Shown in pieces: positions 1-8,424 of a stretch of DNA of 17,815 nt. Under the pieces are notes generated by a model. The model was given only the letters and a program-made list of their open reading frames with translations, was not told the DNA's origin and ran no database searches. The stretch comes from DASSBQ01 sp035250505 (GTDB lineage: Bacteria; Nitrospirota; Nitrospiria; Nitrospirales; Nitrospiraceae). The translations under genes were made by a program, and so were the position numbers. Each line of letters starts with the position of its first letter. The first letter of the stretch is position 1. The stretch lies in contig DATFFC010000117.1 in assembly GCA_035250505.1 (NCBI GenBank), positions 1 to 17,815 on the forward strand, in the 5' to 3' direction.

Positions 1-1215
1 GGCATCAATGGAGTGATTAGTGCCGCAACGATCCGATGTCTCGCTGAGGGGAAAAAGGTGTTGGGCATCGAACAGGGTTTCAAGTGGGTCATGCAAGGGG
101 ACCTGAGTAAGATCAGGCCGTTGACGCTCGAAGAAGTCAGCCGGCTTCACTTTCGAGGGGGATCTCTTCTCAAGACCGCCCGCGCCAACCCTACTAGGGA
201 TCCCGCACATCTCGCCCAGGTTTTGAAAAGTCTCACCAAGGCCGGTGTGACGGGACTCATCACCATTGGAGGAGATGATACGTGCTTTTCAGCACTCACT
301 CTTGAACGCTCGGCGCAAGGGCGGTTACGCGTCGTGCATGTCCCCAAGACGATCGACAATGATCTTGACCTCCCGCAAGGGGTGTCGACCTTCGGCTTTC
401 AGACAGCGCGGCACCTGGGCACGTATGCGGTCGAAAGCCTCCTTGAGGACGCGCGTACGACTGCTCATTGGTTTTTTGTCGTCGCGATGGGAAGAAAGGC
501 CGGTCATCTCGCATTGGGGATCGGGAAGGCGGCCGGTGCCACGCTCACCCTGATTCCGGAGGAGTTCCGGGAGCGACCTGTTCGATTGGCGAAGGTGGCC
601 GATATTCTCGCGGGGGCGATCATCAAACGGCTGAGCCACGGCCGCGAGGACGGCGTGGCTGTCCTGGCGGAGGGACTGGCCGAAGTCATGGACCCAGGCG
701 ATTTGTCGGCCTTGGCCTCTGTCCCTCGCGATGAACACGGCCATGTGGAGTTGGCCGAAGTGAATCTCGGCCGGACCCTGAAAGAAGAGGTCCTCAAGCG
801 GCTCGCACCCCACAGCGTCGTCCCGACGATCCGACTTAAAGATCTTGGATACGAGTTGCGGTGCGCGGATCCCATACCGTTCGATATGGAATATTGCCGC
901 GATCTCGGCTGTTGTGCCGCCGACTTTTTGATGACAGGCGGGACCGGTGCAATGGTCTCGATGGTCAACGGGAGGTTCGCGCCGATTCCATTCGATCAGA
1001 TTCTCGATCCAGCCACGCAACGCACACGAGTTCGCATGGTCGATATTGCTTCCGAATCCTATCGGATCGCGCGACGTTATATGATCCGTCTCGAGCCGGA
1101 GGATTTTGAAGTGAAGGAGCGTTTGGCCCGCTGCGCCTCGGTGGTCGGTCTCACAGCCGAGGCGTTCGGGGAACGGTTCGCCTCCGTGGCCGCGCATGAG
1201 CGGGAGAGATTATGA
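1..1215 (+). CDS. pfp: 6-phosphofructokinase, pyrophosphate-dependent type (5' end cut by window)
   Basis: Phosphofructokinase family enzyme interconverting fructose 6-phosphate and fructose 1,6-bisphosphate in the cytoplasm. The reading frame is open from base 1 (G-I-N-G-V-I-S, the end of the family's N-terminal GG..PG.N loop), so the true start lies upstream and only a few tens of residues are missing. GGDDT lies at 268-282 and PKTIDND at 343-363. ATP-dependent enzymes such as E. coli PfkA have GGDGS and PGTIDND here; the Asp and Lys replacements are the known signature of PPi-using enzymes, which work reversibly. MGRKAGHLA (near 487-513), the PEE motif (near 556) and a GGTGAMVS motif (near 937-960) are also family landmarks. 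The gene ends in TGA, 147 bp before atpG. The family call is very secure; the phosphoryl donor is inferred from the two residues. Confidence 0.95.
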   Translation, partial: GINGVISAATIRCLAEGKKVLGIEQGFKWVMQGDLSKIRPLTLEEVSRLHFRGGSLLKTARANPTRDPAHLAQVLKSLTKAGVTGLITIGGDDTCFSALTLERSAQGRLRVVHVPKTIDNDLDLPQGVSTFGFQTARHLGTYAVESLLEDARTTAHWFFVVAMGRKAGHLALGIGKAAGATLTLIPEEFRERPVRLAKVADILAGAIIKRLSHGREDGVAVLAEGLAEVMDPGDLSALASVPRDEHGHVELAEVNLGRTLKEEVLKRLAPHSVVPTIRLKDLGYELRCADPIPFDMEYCRDLGCCAADFLMTGGTGAMVSMVNGRFAPIPFDQILDPATQRTRVRMVDIASESYRIARRYMIRLEPEDFEVKERLARCASVVGLTAEAFGERFASVAAHERERL

Positions 1216-1260
1216 GTCTTCGAACCGGCAGAATGGACCGCTGCGGACGTAGTGGTTGTC

Positions 1261-1289
1261 TTGACGCCCATGCTGCATGATGTGCTAAT
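1261..1289 (+). promoter_or_regulatory. candidate sigma70-type promoter for atpG
   Basis: TTGACG at 1261-1266 (5 of 6 to TTGACA) is followed after 17 bases by GCTAAT at 1284-1289 (4 of 6 to TATAAT). It lies in the 147-bp gap between the phosphofructokinase stop and the atpG start and would leave a leader of roughly 65-70 bases. The match is by eye. If real, it makes atpG an independent transcription unit. Confidence 0.4.
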
Positions 1290-1362
1290 CTTTCACGCCT
1301 GTCGACGTAGAGAATACCGCTCTGCTTGTCTCCACGCTCATTAACTCATTGGGATAATCTGT

Positions 1363-2259
1363 ATGCCGAGTCTTCAAGCCGTCAGACGAAAGATCGACTC
1401 CATCAAAAAAACTCAGAAGATCACGAAGGCCATGAAAATGGTCGCAGCGGCAAAGTTGAAGCGTATGCAGGATCGCATCCTCGCGGCACGGCCCTATGCC
1501 CACAAGATGCGGGACACAATTCGCAATCTCAGTCGCCGTGTCAATCGGGATGCGCACCCCTTGCTTCGCAAGCGGGAAGGAAACCGTATTGTGATCGCCG
1601 TCGTGACGAGCGATCGGGGACTATGCGGCGCGTTCAATGCCAACATTCTGCGTACCGCAAGTACAACATTGAAGGAACTCGAAGCGAAGGGTGCACAGGT
1701 GGAGGTCGCGGTGATCGGCCGGAAGGGCCGAGACTTTTTTCGGAGACGCGCCTGGAAGGTGCGCCGAGAGGTCGTGGATATCTTCGAGAAATTATCTTTT
1801 GAGCACGGGATGCTGATGGGGACGGAGATTGCGGCGATCGATGATTATGTGGCGGGTCGCATCGACGCGGTCTATGTCATCTACAACGAATTCAAGTCTG
1901 TGATTCAGCAGCGGGTCGTCGTTGAACGGCTTCTTCCGATTGATTGGGTGGTCGAGATCTCGGACATCACGGAGATTGGTCAGCCCACCGATGCGACACC
2001 CGGAGCGTATCTGTACGAACCAAGCGAGGATGAGCTGCTTAAGGAACTCCTGCACCGAAATTTTCACGTCCAAGCATACCGCATTTTGCTCGAATCATCG
2101 GCCGCCGAACAAGGAGCCCGCATGTCCGCAATGGACGGCGCCACGCGAAACGCAGGCGAATTGATCAAGAAATTGACGGTTTATTATAACAAGACCAGGC
2201 AAGCGGTCATCACAAAGGAATTGATGGACATCGTGGGCGGCGCCGAAGCCTTGAGGTAA
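1363..2259 (+). CDS. atpG: F-type ATP synthase gamma subunit
   Basis: Central rotor stalk of F1Fo ATP synthase, coupling proton-driven rotation to catalysis in the alpha3beta3 head. The 298-aa product has normal family length. It starts MPSLQAVRRKIDSIKKTQKI and continues TKAMKMVAAAKLKRMQ, the invariant N-terminal helix. SDRGLCGAFNANI (residues 83-94) is the conserved Rossmann-domain motif. The C-terminal helix (about 257-298) carries SAMDGATRNAGELI, YNKTRQAVIT and ends IVGGAEALR, so both ends of the coiled-coil shaft are intact. ATG 1363 gives the canonical N-terminus; no strong Shine-Dalgarno is visible. The unusual point is context: gamma genes normally lie between atpA and atpD, but here the neighbours are a phosphofructokinase upstream and a convergent efflux operon downstream. 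It may be the only gamma gene, relocated, or a second copy. Confidence 0.96.
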   Translation: MPSLQAVRRKIDSIKKTQKITKAMKMVAAAKLKRMQDRILAARPYAHKMRDTIRNLSRRVNRDAHPLLRKREGNRIVIAVVTSDRGLCGAFNANILRTASTTLKELEAKGAQVEVAVIGRKGRDFFRRRAWKVRREVVDIFEKLSFEHGMLMGTEIAAIDDYVAGRIDAVYVIYNEFKSVIQQRVVVERLLPIDWVVEISDITEIGQPTDATPGAYLYEPSEDELLKELLHRNFHVQAYRILLESSAAEQGARMSAMDGATRNAGELIKKLTVYYNKTRQAVITKELMDIVGGAEALR

Positions 2260-2299
2260 TTGCGCATCGCTGTGTCAGTCAAACCTCTGCCGCCGTGCT

Positions 2300-3778
2300 T
2301 CACCCGCCTGAGGCTTGTGAATGAACAACCGGCCGTACCTCGGCTTCAGTCGGATTAGCCGGCGCCCAGCCGCCACCCAGCGCCTTGTAGAGGTGTACCA
2401 CCGACACTAATTGAGCACGCCTCGTTTTGGCCAAGGCCAATTCCGAGTTAAATAGATTACGTTGTGCAGTCAGCACATCGAGATAGCTGGCCCTGCCTCC
2501 CTGATAGCGCTGCGTTGCGAAGCCCAGTGCCGACTGTAACGACTTCACTTGTTGTTCCTGAGCTTCGCCACGCTCGCGGCTCTTTTGCACGGCGATCAGC
2601 GAGTCTTCCACTTCCTTGAACGCCGTGAGGACCGCCTTTTGGTACCGGGCGGCGGCTTGTCTCTCCTGCGCTTCGACGGAGTGCACCTGATAGCCCAACG
2701 CCGTGGCGTTGAGTAACGGTCCGGTCAAAGTGGCGCTGGCCCCCAAGGTCGCAAAGGGCCCGGCCGCGAGAGAATTGAGATGGAATCCGGCTCCGCCGGC
2801 ACTACCCGTAAGAGAAAATTGTGGAAAGCGCTGCGCCTGGGCGACCCCGATTTGTGCCGTCGCCGCGGTCAACTCTTGTTCGGCCTGGACGATATCAGGC
2901 CGCCGCTGGAGTAGAGCAGAGGGTAAGCCCGGCGGCACATTCAATGGTAGCGATTGCTCCGTCAACGCCAGACCGCGGGGGATCATCATGGGCCTCCGTC
3001 CCAGCAGCAGGCTGATGTGATTCTCTTGTTTGACCATCTGTTCCTCGAGTTCGGTCAGATGCGCCGCCGTCGCCGCGCGTTCCGCCTCGAACTGGTCCAA
3101 ATCGAGTTTCGGAATATCGCCATGTTGGAAACGCAGGCGCGAGATGCGCACGCTGTCGTCCCAGGCCTTCAGCGTTCGCTTGGTGATCTCCATCTGGAGA
3201 TCCAGGGCGCGAAGATCGAAATAGGCTTCGGCGACACTGCCGACCAATCCAAGGATGACCGCGCGCTGATTCCCTTCTTGCGAAAGAAGTTGAGCCTGCG
3301 CCGCCTCGATTGATCGACGGATGCGTCCCCAGAGATCAATCTCCCATTTGAGGCCGACCATGCCGGACAGGTATGAAAAATCGGTTCCTCCGTTCGACCC
3401 GCCGCTTGGATTTGGGATGGAAATACCTTCTCCAAACGTCAATGCCTGATCATTGGTATTGTGAAACGTCAGCCCGCCTGCCTGATAGCCCAAGGATGGG
3501 GCCAGATCGAATTTGGAAACGAGAAGTTGAGCCCGGAACTGCTCGACGCTTGCAACCGCGACGCGCAGATCTTGATTTTCCAGGAGCGAAATTCGGATCA
3601 ATTTCTGAAGCTCTTGGTCTTTGAGGAGTTCCCACCAAGGAAGATTGGCCAGCGATTCGGCACCGGCGGTGGTCATCCGCCAGGTGTCTTCTGTTTGAGT
3701 TTCGGGCCTCACGTAATCCGGTCCCATCTTGCACGCGCCCAGGAAGAAGAAGGCTGCCATGAGAATCCAGCGACGCAT
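2300..3778 (-). CDS. RND efflux outer-membrane channel lipoprotein (NodT/OprM family)
   Basis: Outer-membrane exit duct of a tripartite efflux pump, 492 aa, close to the usual length of OprM/NodT proteins. The N-terminus MRRWILMAAFFFLGAC is a lipoprotein signal with lipobox LGAC (Cys16), followed by KMGPDYVRPE, the typical opening of this family. Two OEP repeats follow; GLPSALLQRRPDIVQAEQEL (second repeat) is the hallmark R-R-P-D-I motif, and the C-terminal part has QRYQGGRASYLDVLTAQRNL. I chose ATG 3778, not the upstream in-frame extension to 3937, because it gives the lipobox and because it sits one base after the stop of the pump gene (TGAGATG), pointing to translational coupling. Third gene of the pump operon; it ends 40 bp from convergent atpG with no clear terminator between them. 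Confidence 0.95.
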   Translation of the reverse strand: MRRWILMAAFFFLGACKMGPDYVRPETQTEDTWRMTTAGAESLANLPWWELLKDQELQKLIRISLLENQDLRVAVASVEQFRAQLLVSKFDLAPSLGYQAGGLTFHNTNDQALTFGEGISIPNPSGGSNGGTDFSYLSGMVGLKWEIDLWGRIRRSIEAAQAQLLSQEGNQRAVILGLVGSVAEAYFDLRALDLQMEITKRTLKAWDDSVRISRLRFQHGDIPKLDLDQFEAERAATAAHLTELEEQMVKQENHISLLLGRRPMMIPRGLALTEQSLPLNVPPGLPSALLQRRPDIVQAEQELTAATAQIGVAQAQRFPQFSLTGSAGGAGFHLNSLAAGPFATLGASATLTGPLLNATALGYQVHSVEAQERQAAARYQKAVLTAFKEVEDSLIAVQKSRERGEAQEQQVKSLQSALGFATQRYQGGRASYLDVLTAQRNLFNSELALAKTRRAQLVSVVHLYKALGGGWAPANPTEAEVRPVVHSQASGG

Positions 3779-3779
3779 C

Positions 3780-6700
3780 TCAGTGGGCTTCCTGGGTCCG
3801 GACATGAGCCGGGATGGCTTTCTTCTGAGCGGCTCGGACATGGGCCTCGCCATCGCCTGACGGCCTAGAGCCGCTCGGTGGCGGTTCTCCCGGCCCGGGA
3901 TGGTCGCGACGATGTGCCAGATTCTCCACGACCGCAAAGGCGACCGGAATCAAGAATATCGCGATAAAACTCGCCGCGAGCATTCCTCCGATGACGGCGA
4001 TCCCTAGTAGGATGCGGCCATGCGCTCCCGCTCCGGTCGATAGGGCAAGCGGTACGACGCCCAGGATGAACGCAAAGGAGGTCATCAGAATGGGCCGCAG
4101 GCGGAGGCTGGCAGCCGCGAGGGCAGCGTCCGTGACCGATTGGCCTTTCTCATACTCAATCTTGGCAAACTCCACGATGAGAATCGCGTTCTTGGCGGAG
4201 AGGCCGATCAGCATCACCAGGCCGATCTGGGTAAAGACGTCGTTCTCCAATCCGAGTGCCCATAAGGCACCGAACGCGCCGAACACGGCGATCGGGGTGC
4301 ACAGCAACACGCTAAACGGCAATGCCCAACTCTCGTACTGAGCCGCCAGGATGAGAAATACAAAGAGCAGGGAGAATCCGAAGATGACGGTGGCCGGGAC
4401 CCCCTCAGCTGCAACTTTCTCCTGAAAGGACATCCCGATGTAGTCATAGCCCATCTCGCGCGGCATCGTTTCGGTAAAGACGTCTTCGAGCGCCTTCATC
4501 GCCTGCCCCGAACTGTAGCCTGGCTTCGCCGACACGAACAACTGCGCCGACCGGTATTCGTTATAGCGCATGGTAAACTCCGGCCCGGACGTCCGTTCCA
4601 TAGCAACGAGCGTCGAGAGAGGCACCATGGCGCCGGATGCATTCTGCACGTAAAATTGTCCGACCTGCTCAGCGGATGTCCGAAACTCGCCTTCCGACTG
4701 GACGTACACCTGCCACACCCGTCCAAAGCGGTTGAAATAATTCACCATGACCCCTCCCATGAACGCCTGGAGGGTCTGATAGACATCGCCCAGATTGACG
4801 CCTTGCTTCAGAACCTTATCACGGTCCACTTTTGCAAAAACCTGCGGGACGCTGGAGATGAACGTGGTTTGGACTGAGCTGATCTCAGGACGCTGACGGG
4901 CCGCTTCAATGAACTTTTCCGTGTTTTGGGCGAGAAAGGCGACATCCTTGCCGGAACGGTCTTCGAGCACGAACGACACGCCTCCAGAGGTGCCGACACC
5001 GGGAATCGCCGGCGGAGGAAAGAGAAAGGCCTGGGCTCCAGGCAACTCCGCCAGTTGCTTGTTGACATTCTTGAAGAGCGCCAGAAGCTTTTCCTCCGGC
5101 TTGGTTCGCTCTTCCCACGGAGCCAGCGTGACGAAAAAAAACGCGTTATATGTGGTGTTCACCGTGCTGAGGAGGCTGAAGCCGATAATCGCCGAGGAAT
5201 ACTGCACGCCGGGAGTGCGGCTCAGGATCTCCTCGATTCGTTTGCAGATCTCATCGGTCCGCTGGAGAGAAGACGCCACCGGGAGTTGCACGTTCAAGTA
5301 CAGATAGCCCTGGTCTTCGAGTGGTAGAAAGCCGACGGGAAGACGTATCCCGAAAAAGCCTGCGGCAATGGCCATCGCAGCCAGGAACACCATCGAGCGT
5401 CCGGCTTTGCGAATGAGGTGACCGCAGACAGTGACGTACCCCTCGGTCGCGCGGCCGAACCATTTATTGAACCAGCCGAAAAACAGGCCCAGGGGGCCTC
5501 GGGCCGGGCGCTTGGGTCGCAACAGCAAACTCGCAAGGGCTGGGCTGAGTGTGAGGGCATTGAATGCCGAAATCACTACGGATAACGCGATCGTCACAGC
5601 GAACTGCTGGTAGAGCCTTCCGGTTATTCCAGGGATGAAGGCAGTCGGCACGAACACCGCAGCCAGGATCAGCGCAATCGCGATCACTGGGCCGGAGACC
5701 TCGTTCATGGCTTTCATGGTGGCGTCTTTCGGCGACATGCCATGGTCGATGTGGTGTTCAACAGCTTCGACCACCACGATCGCATCGTCCACGACCAAAC
5801 CGATGGCGAGTACCAGCCCCAACAGAGAGAGCGTATTGATCGAGAATCCGAGCATGGGAAAGAGCATGAATGTGCCGATAAGCGAAACCGGCACGGCCAG
5901 CAGAGGAATTAATGTGGCGCGCCAGCCCTGCAAGAAGATGAAGACGACGATGATGACAAGGACGAGCGCTTCCCCTAGGGTATGCACGATCTCGTTGATT
6001 CCTTCCCGGACCGCCAAGGTCGTGTCGAGCGAAACCGCGTACTCCAAGTCTGCCGGGAATCGCTCCTTCATTTCTTCCATCAACTTCTTCGCCCGGTCCA
6101 TTGTATCGATCGCGTTCGAGCCGGGAATTTGATAAATGGCGACTATCGCGGCGGGCTTGCCGTTCAGGCGACTCTTATTCGTGTACATCTGCGAGCCGAG
6201 TTCGATCCGAGCCACATCCTTCAGCCGCACGATTGAGCCGTCGGAATTTGCCCGCACGACAATGTGTTCGAACTCTTCCTTGCCGAGCAGCCGCCCCTGG
6301 GCCCGGACCGTGTAGGTAAACTCTTGCCCCGCTGGAACCGGTTCAGCGCCGACCTGTCCTGCCGGGTTCACCGTGTTTTGCTTCTTAATCGCATCGAGAA
6401 TCTCGGGCACCGTGACCCCAAGTTTGGCCAGTACATCCGGCCGGACCCAGAACCGCATGGCATACTGCCCGGCTCCGAAGATCGAGACCTGGCCGACGCC
6501 GGGGACACGTGTCATCGGATCATTGATATTGATATAGGCGTAGTTGTTCAGCCAGAGATCGTCATAGGTCCCGTTGGGCGAGTAGAGGGAAAAGAGCGCA
6601 AGTGGGCTCGTGGTCGATTTCTTAGTCGTGACGCCGTAGTTTTTCACTTCCTGCGGCAATTGCGATTCCGCCTGCATGTACCGCATCTGCGTCAGGATCT

Positions 6701-7010
6701 GATCATCGTTGGGTCTGGTGTTGATATCGAAATTTACCCGTAACGTCATCTGTCCGTTGCTGGCATTGACCGAGTACATGTAGAGCATGTTGTCGACACC
6801 GCTCACCTGTTGCTCAATCGGGGTGGCGACCGATTGTTCCAGCGTGACGGCGTCGGCGCCGACATAGGTGGCTTGCAGCAATATCTCGGGCGGCGCGATG
6901 TTTGGAAATTGCGCAACCGGAAGCTGGACCATCGCGACGAAGCCGAGGATCGTCATAACGATCGAGATGACCATCGCGACGATCGGACGATTGATGAAAA
7001 AGTGCGCCAT
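3780..7010 (-). CDS. RND efflux pump, HAE1/AcrB-like inner-membrane transporter
   Basis: Proton-driven inner-membrane pump of the hydrophobe/amphiphile efflux-1 group, 1076 aa. It starts MAHFFINRPIVAMV, the usual first membrane helix of AcrB-type proteins, followed by LPVAQFPNIAPPEI. The proton-relay residues are present: Asp408-Asp409 in LAIGLVVDDAIVVVE (TM4) and Lys940 in GLSAKNAILIVEF (TM10), numbers nearly identical to AcrB. Two large periplasmic loops with porter and docking domains fill residues about 40-340 and 560-870. The C-terminal tail after VAFAVVENLAHRR is about 40 residues of low-complexity, Pro/Gly-rich sequence and looks non-conserved. ATG 7010 was preferred to an in-frame GTG at 7067 because it gives the family N-terminus; neither has a clear ribosome site. 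The substrate cannot be read from sequence; drugs, solvents and bile-like amphiphiles are typical for the family. Confidence 0.97.
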   Translation of the reverse strand: MAHFFINRPIVAMVISIVMTILGFVAMVQLPVAQFPNIAPPEILLQATYVGADAVTLEQSVATPIEQQVSGVDNMLYMYSVNASNGQMTLRVNFDINTRPNDDQILTQMRYMQAESQLPQEVKNYGVTTKKSTTSPLALFSLYSPNGTYDDLWLNNYAYININDPMTRVPGVGQVSIFGAGQYAMRFWVRPDVLAKLGVTVPEILDAIKKQNTVNPAGQVGAEPVPAGQEFTYTVRAQGRLLGKEEFEHIVVRANSDGSIVRLKDVARIELGSQMYTNKSRLNGKPAAIVAIYQIPGSNAIDTMDRAKKLMEEMKERFPADLEYAVSLDTTLAVREGINEIVHTLGEALVLVIIVVFIFLQGWRATLIPLLAVPVSLIGTFMLFPMLGFSINTLSLLGLVLAIGLVVDDAIVVVEAVEHHIDHGMSPKDATMKAMNEVSGPVIAIALILAAVFVPTAFIPGITGRLYQQFAVTIALSVVISAFNALTLSPALASLLLRPKRPARGPLGLFFGWFNKWFGRATEGYVTVCGHLIRKAGRSMVFLAAMAIAAGFFGIRLPVGFLPLEDQGYLYLNVQLPVASSLQRTDEICKRIEEILSRTPGVQYSSAIIGFSLLSTVNTTYNAFFFVTLAPWEERTKPEEKLLALFKNVNKQLAELPGAQAFLFPPPAIPGVGTSGGVSFVLEDRSGKDVAFLAQNTEKFIEAARQRPEISSVQTTFISSVPQVFAKVDRDKVLKQGVNLGDVYQTLQAFMGGVMVNYFNRFGRVWQVYVQSEGEFRTSAEQVGQFYVQNASGAMVPLSTLVAMERTSGPEFTMRYNEYRSAQLFVSAKPGYSSGQAMKALEDVFTETMPREMGYDYIGMSFQEKVAAEGVPATVIFGFSLLFVFLILAAQYESWALPFSVLLCTPIAVFGAFGALWALGLENDVFTQIGLVMLIGLSAKNAILIVEFAKIEYEKGQSVTDAALAAASLRLRPILMTSFAFILGVVPLALSTGAGAHGRILLGIAVIGGMLAASFIAIFLIPVAFAVVENLAHRRDHPGPGEPPPSGSRPSGDGEAHVRAAQKKAIPAHVRTQEAH

Positions 7011-7074
7011 CACATGCCTGTGCGCGGTTAACCCACAGCGAAGGAGAGAGAACGGCCCCTGACACAAGCGGCGA

Positions 7075-8280
7075 CTAGGTTATTCGCCCTTCCGGCGTCG
7101 AACCGAAGGTCTTGGGAACGATCGTCATGCCGGGCTTAACTTTTTGGACGCCTTCCGCCACCACCCGTTCACCGGCCGCAAGCCCTTCTTCAATGATCCA
7201 CAAATTGCCCGTTCGCTCCCCAACTTTCACCGGGCGGATCTCTACCTTGTTATCGGGCGTCACGACGGCCACCTGGTAGCCGCCTTGTAACTCCGTCACG
7301 GAGCGTTGAGGAACCAACAGCGCACCGTGCTTCGTGTTGGTAAGAAGTCTGGTCCGGGCAAATTGTCCAGGCCTGAGGATATTGCCCGGATTCGGAAACC
7401 GAGCCGCGAGGCGAATCGTGCCGGTCTTCACATCCACCTGCCGGTCGGCCACAAAGAATGCGCCTTTTTCCGGGTAGATGCTGCCGTCGGCGAGCACCAA
7501 CTCGAGGTCGTGTTTGGGATCCTCACGGTCTTTGTTCTTGTATTCTTGACTAATTTTCCCGGCGACCCGGAGGTATTCCTGCTCGCTGATGCTGACATAC
7601 ACCCGAATCGGATCGAGCATAGACATCGAGGCCAGCTCATCTCCCGGTCCGACTAGATCGCCGATTTGGGCCTTGGCGATCCCGACAATCCCGTCGATCG
7701 GCGCGATGATTCTAGTGAAGCTCAGGTTCAGTTCCGCCTGTTCGACCGCCGCTTTGGCGGATGCCACTGAAGCAGTTGCCGCGATATTGGCCTGAATGGA
7801 GTCGTCCAGCTCCTTCTGGCTGATCGCGCCGCCCTGCGCAAGCGGTTTGTCGCGTTTGACGTCCAGTTCAGTCTTGACGAATTGCGCCTTTGCTTTCGCC
7901 CACTCACCCTTTGCCTGATCCAAGGCCGCTTGAAATTTTCTCGGGTCAATCTCGAAGAGGACCTGACCCTTTTTCACGAATGCGCCTTCATCGTAGGTTT
8001 GCTTCATCAAGTATCCGTTGACCTGGGCCTTGATGACCGCATTCACCATGCCGTCGGTCGTTCCGACGCCTTCGGAGTAGATCGGGACATCCTTCTGCAC
8101 CACAGTCACCACCTCGACCTCTAAGGGAAGTCCGGAGCCTGAGGATGTCGCTTCGTCCTTACATCCCATGAGCCCCATTGCCGACAGACTTGCCAAGATG
8201 ATGAAAGCCGTGATGAAGCGATGGACATCGGTGGATCGCAACCCGATGAATCGATTGAGGCAGGGCCTAGGAGGGTGCAT
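7075..8280 (-). CDS. RND efflux membrane-fusion (periplasmic adaptor) lipoprotein
   Basis: AcrA/MexA-type adaptor linking the inner-membrane pump to the outer-membrane channel, 401 aa. The N-terminus has basic residues, a hydrophobic stretch (FITAFIILASLSAMG) and lipobox LMGC with Cys40, so the mature protein is probably lipid-anchored in the periplasm. Biotinyl-lipoyl-like half-motifs flank the helical hairpin: VNGYLMKQTYDEGAFVKKGQ, then after the hairpin IDGIVGIAKAQIGDLVGPG. A beta-barrel and membrane-proximal domain follow (VKTGTIRLAARFPNPGNILR and LVPQRSVTELQGGYQVAVV are typical). First gene of the efflux operon; the pump gene follows after 64 bp. No regulator gene (TetR, MarR or two-component) lies next to it, so control is probably from elsewhere or through the repeats just upstream. 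Confidence 0.96.
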   Translation of the reverse strand: MHPPRPCLNRFIGLRSTDVHRFITAFIILASLSAMGLMGCKDEATSSGSGLPLEVEVVTVVQKDVPIYSEGVGTTDGMVNAVIKAQVNGYLMKQTYDEGAFVKKGQVLFEIDPRKFQAALDQAKGEWAKAKAQFVKTELDVKRDKPLAQGGAISQKELDDSIQANIAATASVASAKAAVEQAELNLSFTRIIAPIDGIVGIAKAQIGDLVGPGDELASMSMLDPIRVYVSISEQEYLRVAGKISQEYKNKDREDPKHDLELVLADGSIYPEKGAFFVADRQVDVKTGTIRLAARFPNPGNILRPGQFARTRLLTNTKHGALLVPQRSVTELQGGYQVAVVTPDNKVEIRPVKVGERTGNLWIIEEGLAAGERVVAEGVQKVKPGMTIVPKTFGSTPEGRIT

Positions 8281-8300
8281 ACTTAAAGCCCACGTCTGTT

Positions 8301-8328
8301 GAGTAAGGGCGGCATTCTAGAGTAAGGG
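8301..8328. repeat. 9-bp direct repeat flanking a candidate -10 box before the efflux operon
   Basis: GAGTAAGGG occurs at 8301-8309 and again at 8320-8328, a period of 19 bases, close to two helical turns. Between the copies the minus strand reads TAGAAT (8314-8319), 5 of 6 to a sigma70 -10 box for the efflux operon starting at 8280. The -35 position (8337-8342, CTAACT on the minus strand) is poor, as expected of an activated promoter. The repeat is seen directly; its role as an activator or repressor site is inferred. Confidence 0.45.
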
Positions 8329-8424
8329 ACCCCCAAAGTTAGGAACTCTGCAGGCGCGGAACCGTCACCTTCACATCGAGAGATTGTGCCTATGCCTGCT
8401 TCGGTGAAACAGTCCTTCGTCTAT

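Noticed and set aside
325..1197. 290-codon minus-strand frame opposite the phosphofructokinase
   Set aside because: It mirrors a highly conserved gene on the other strand, has no recognisable domain and no ribosome site; a shadow caused by GC-rich codon bias.
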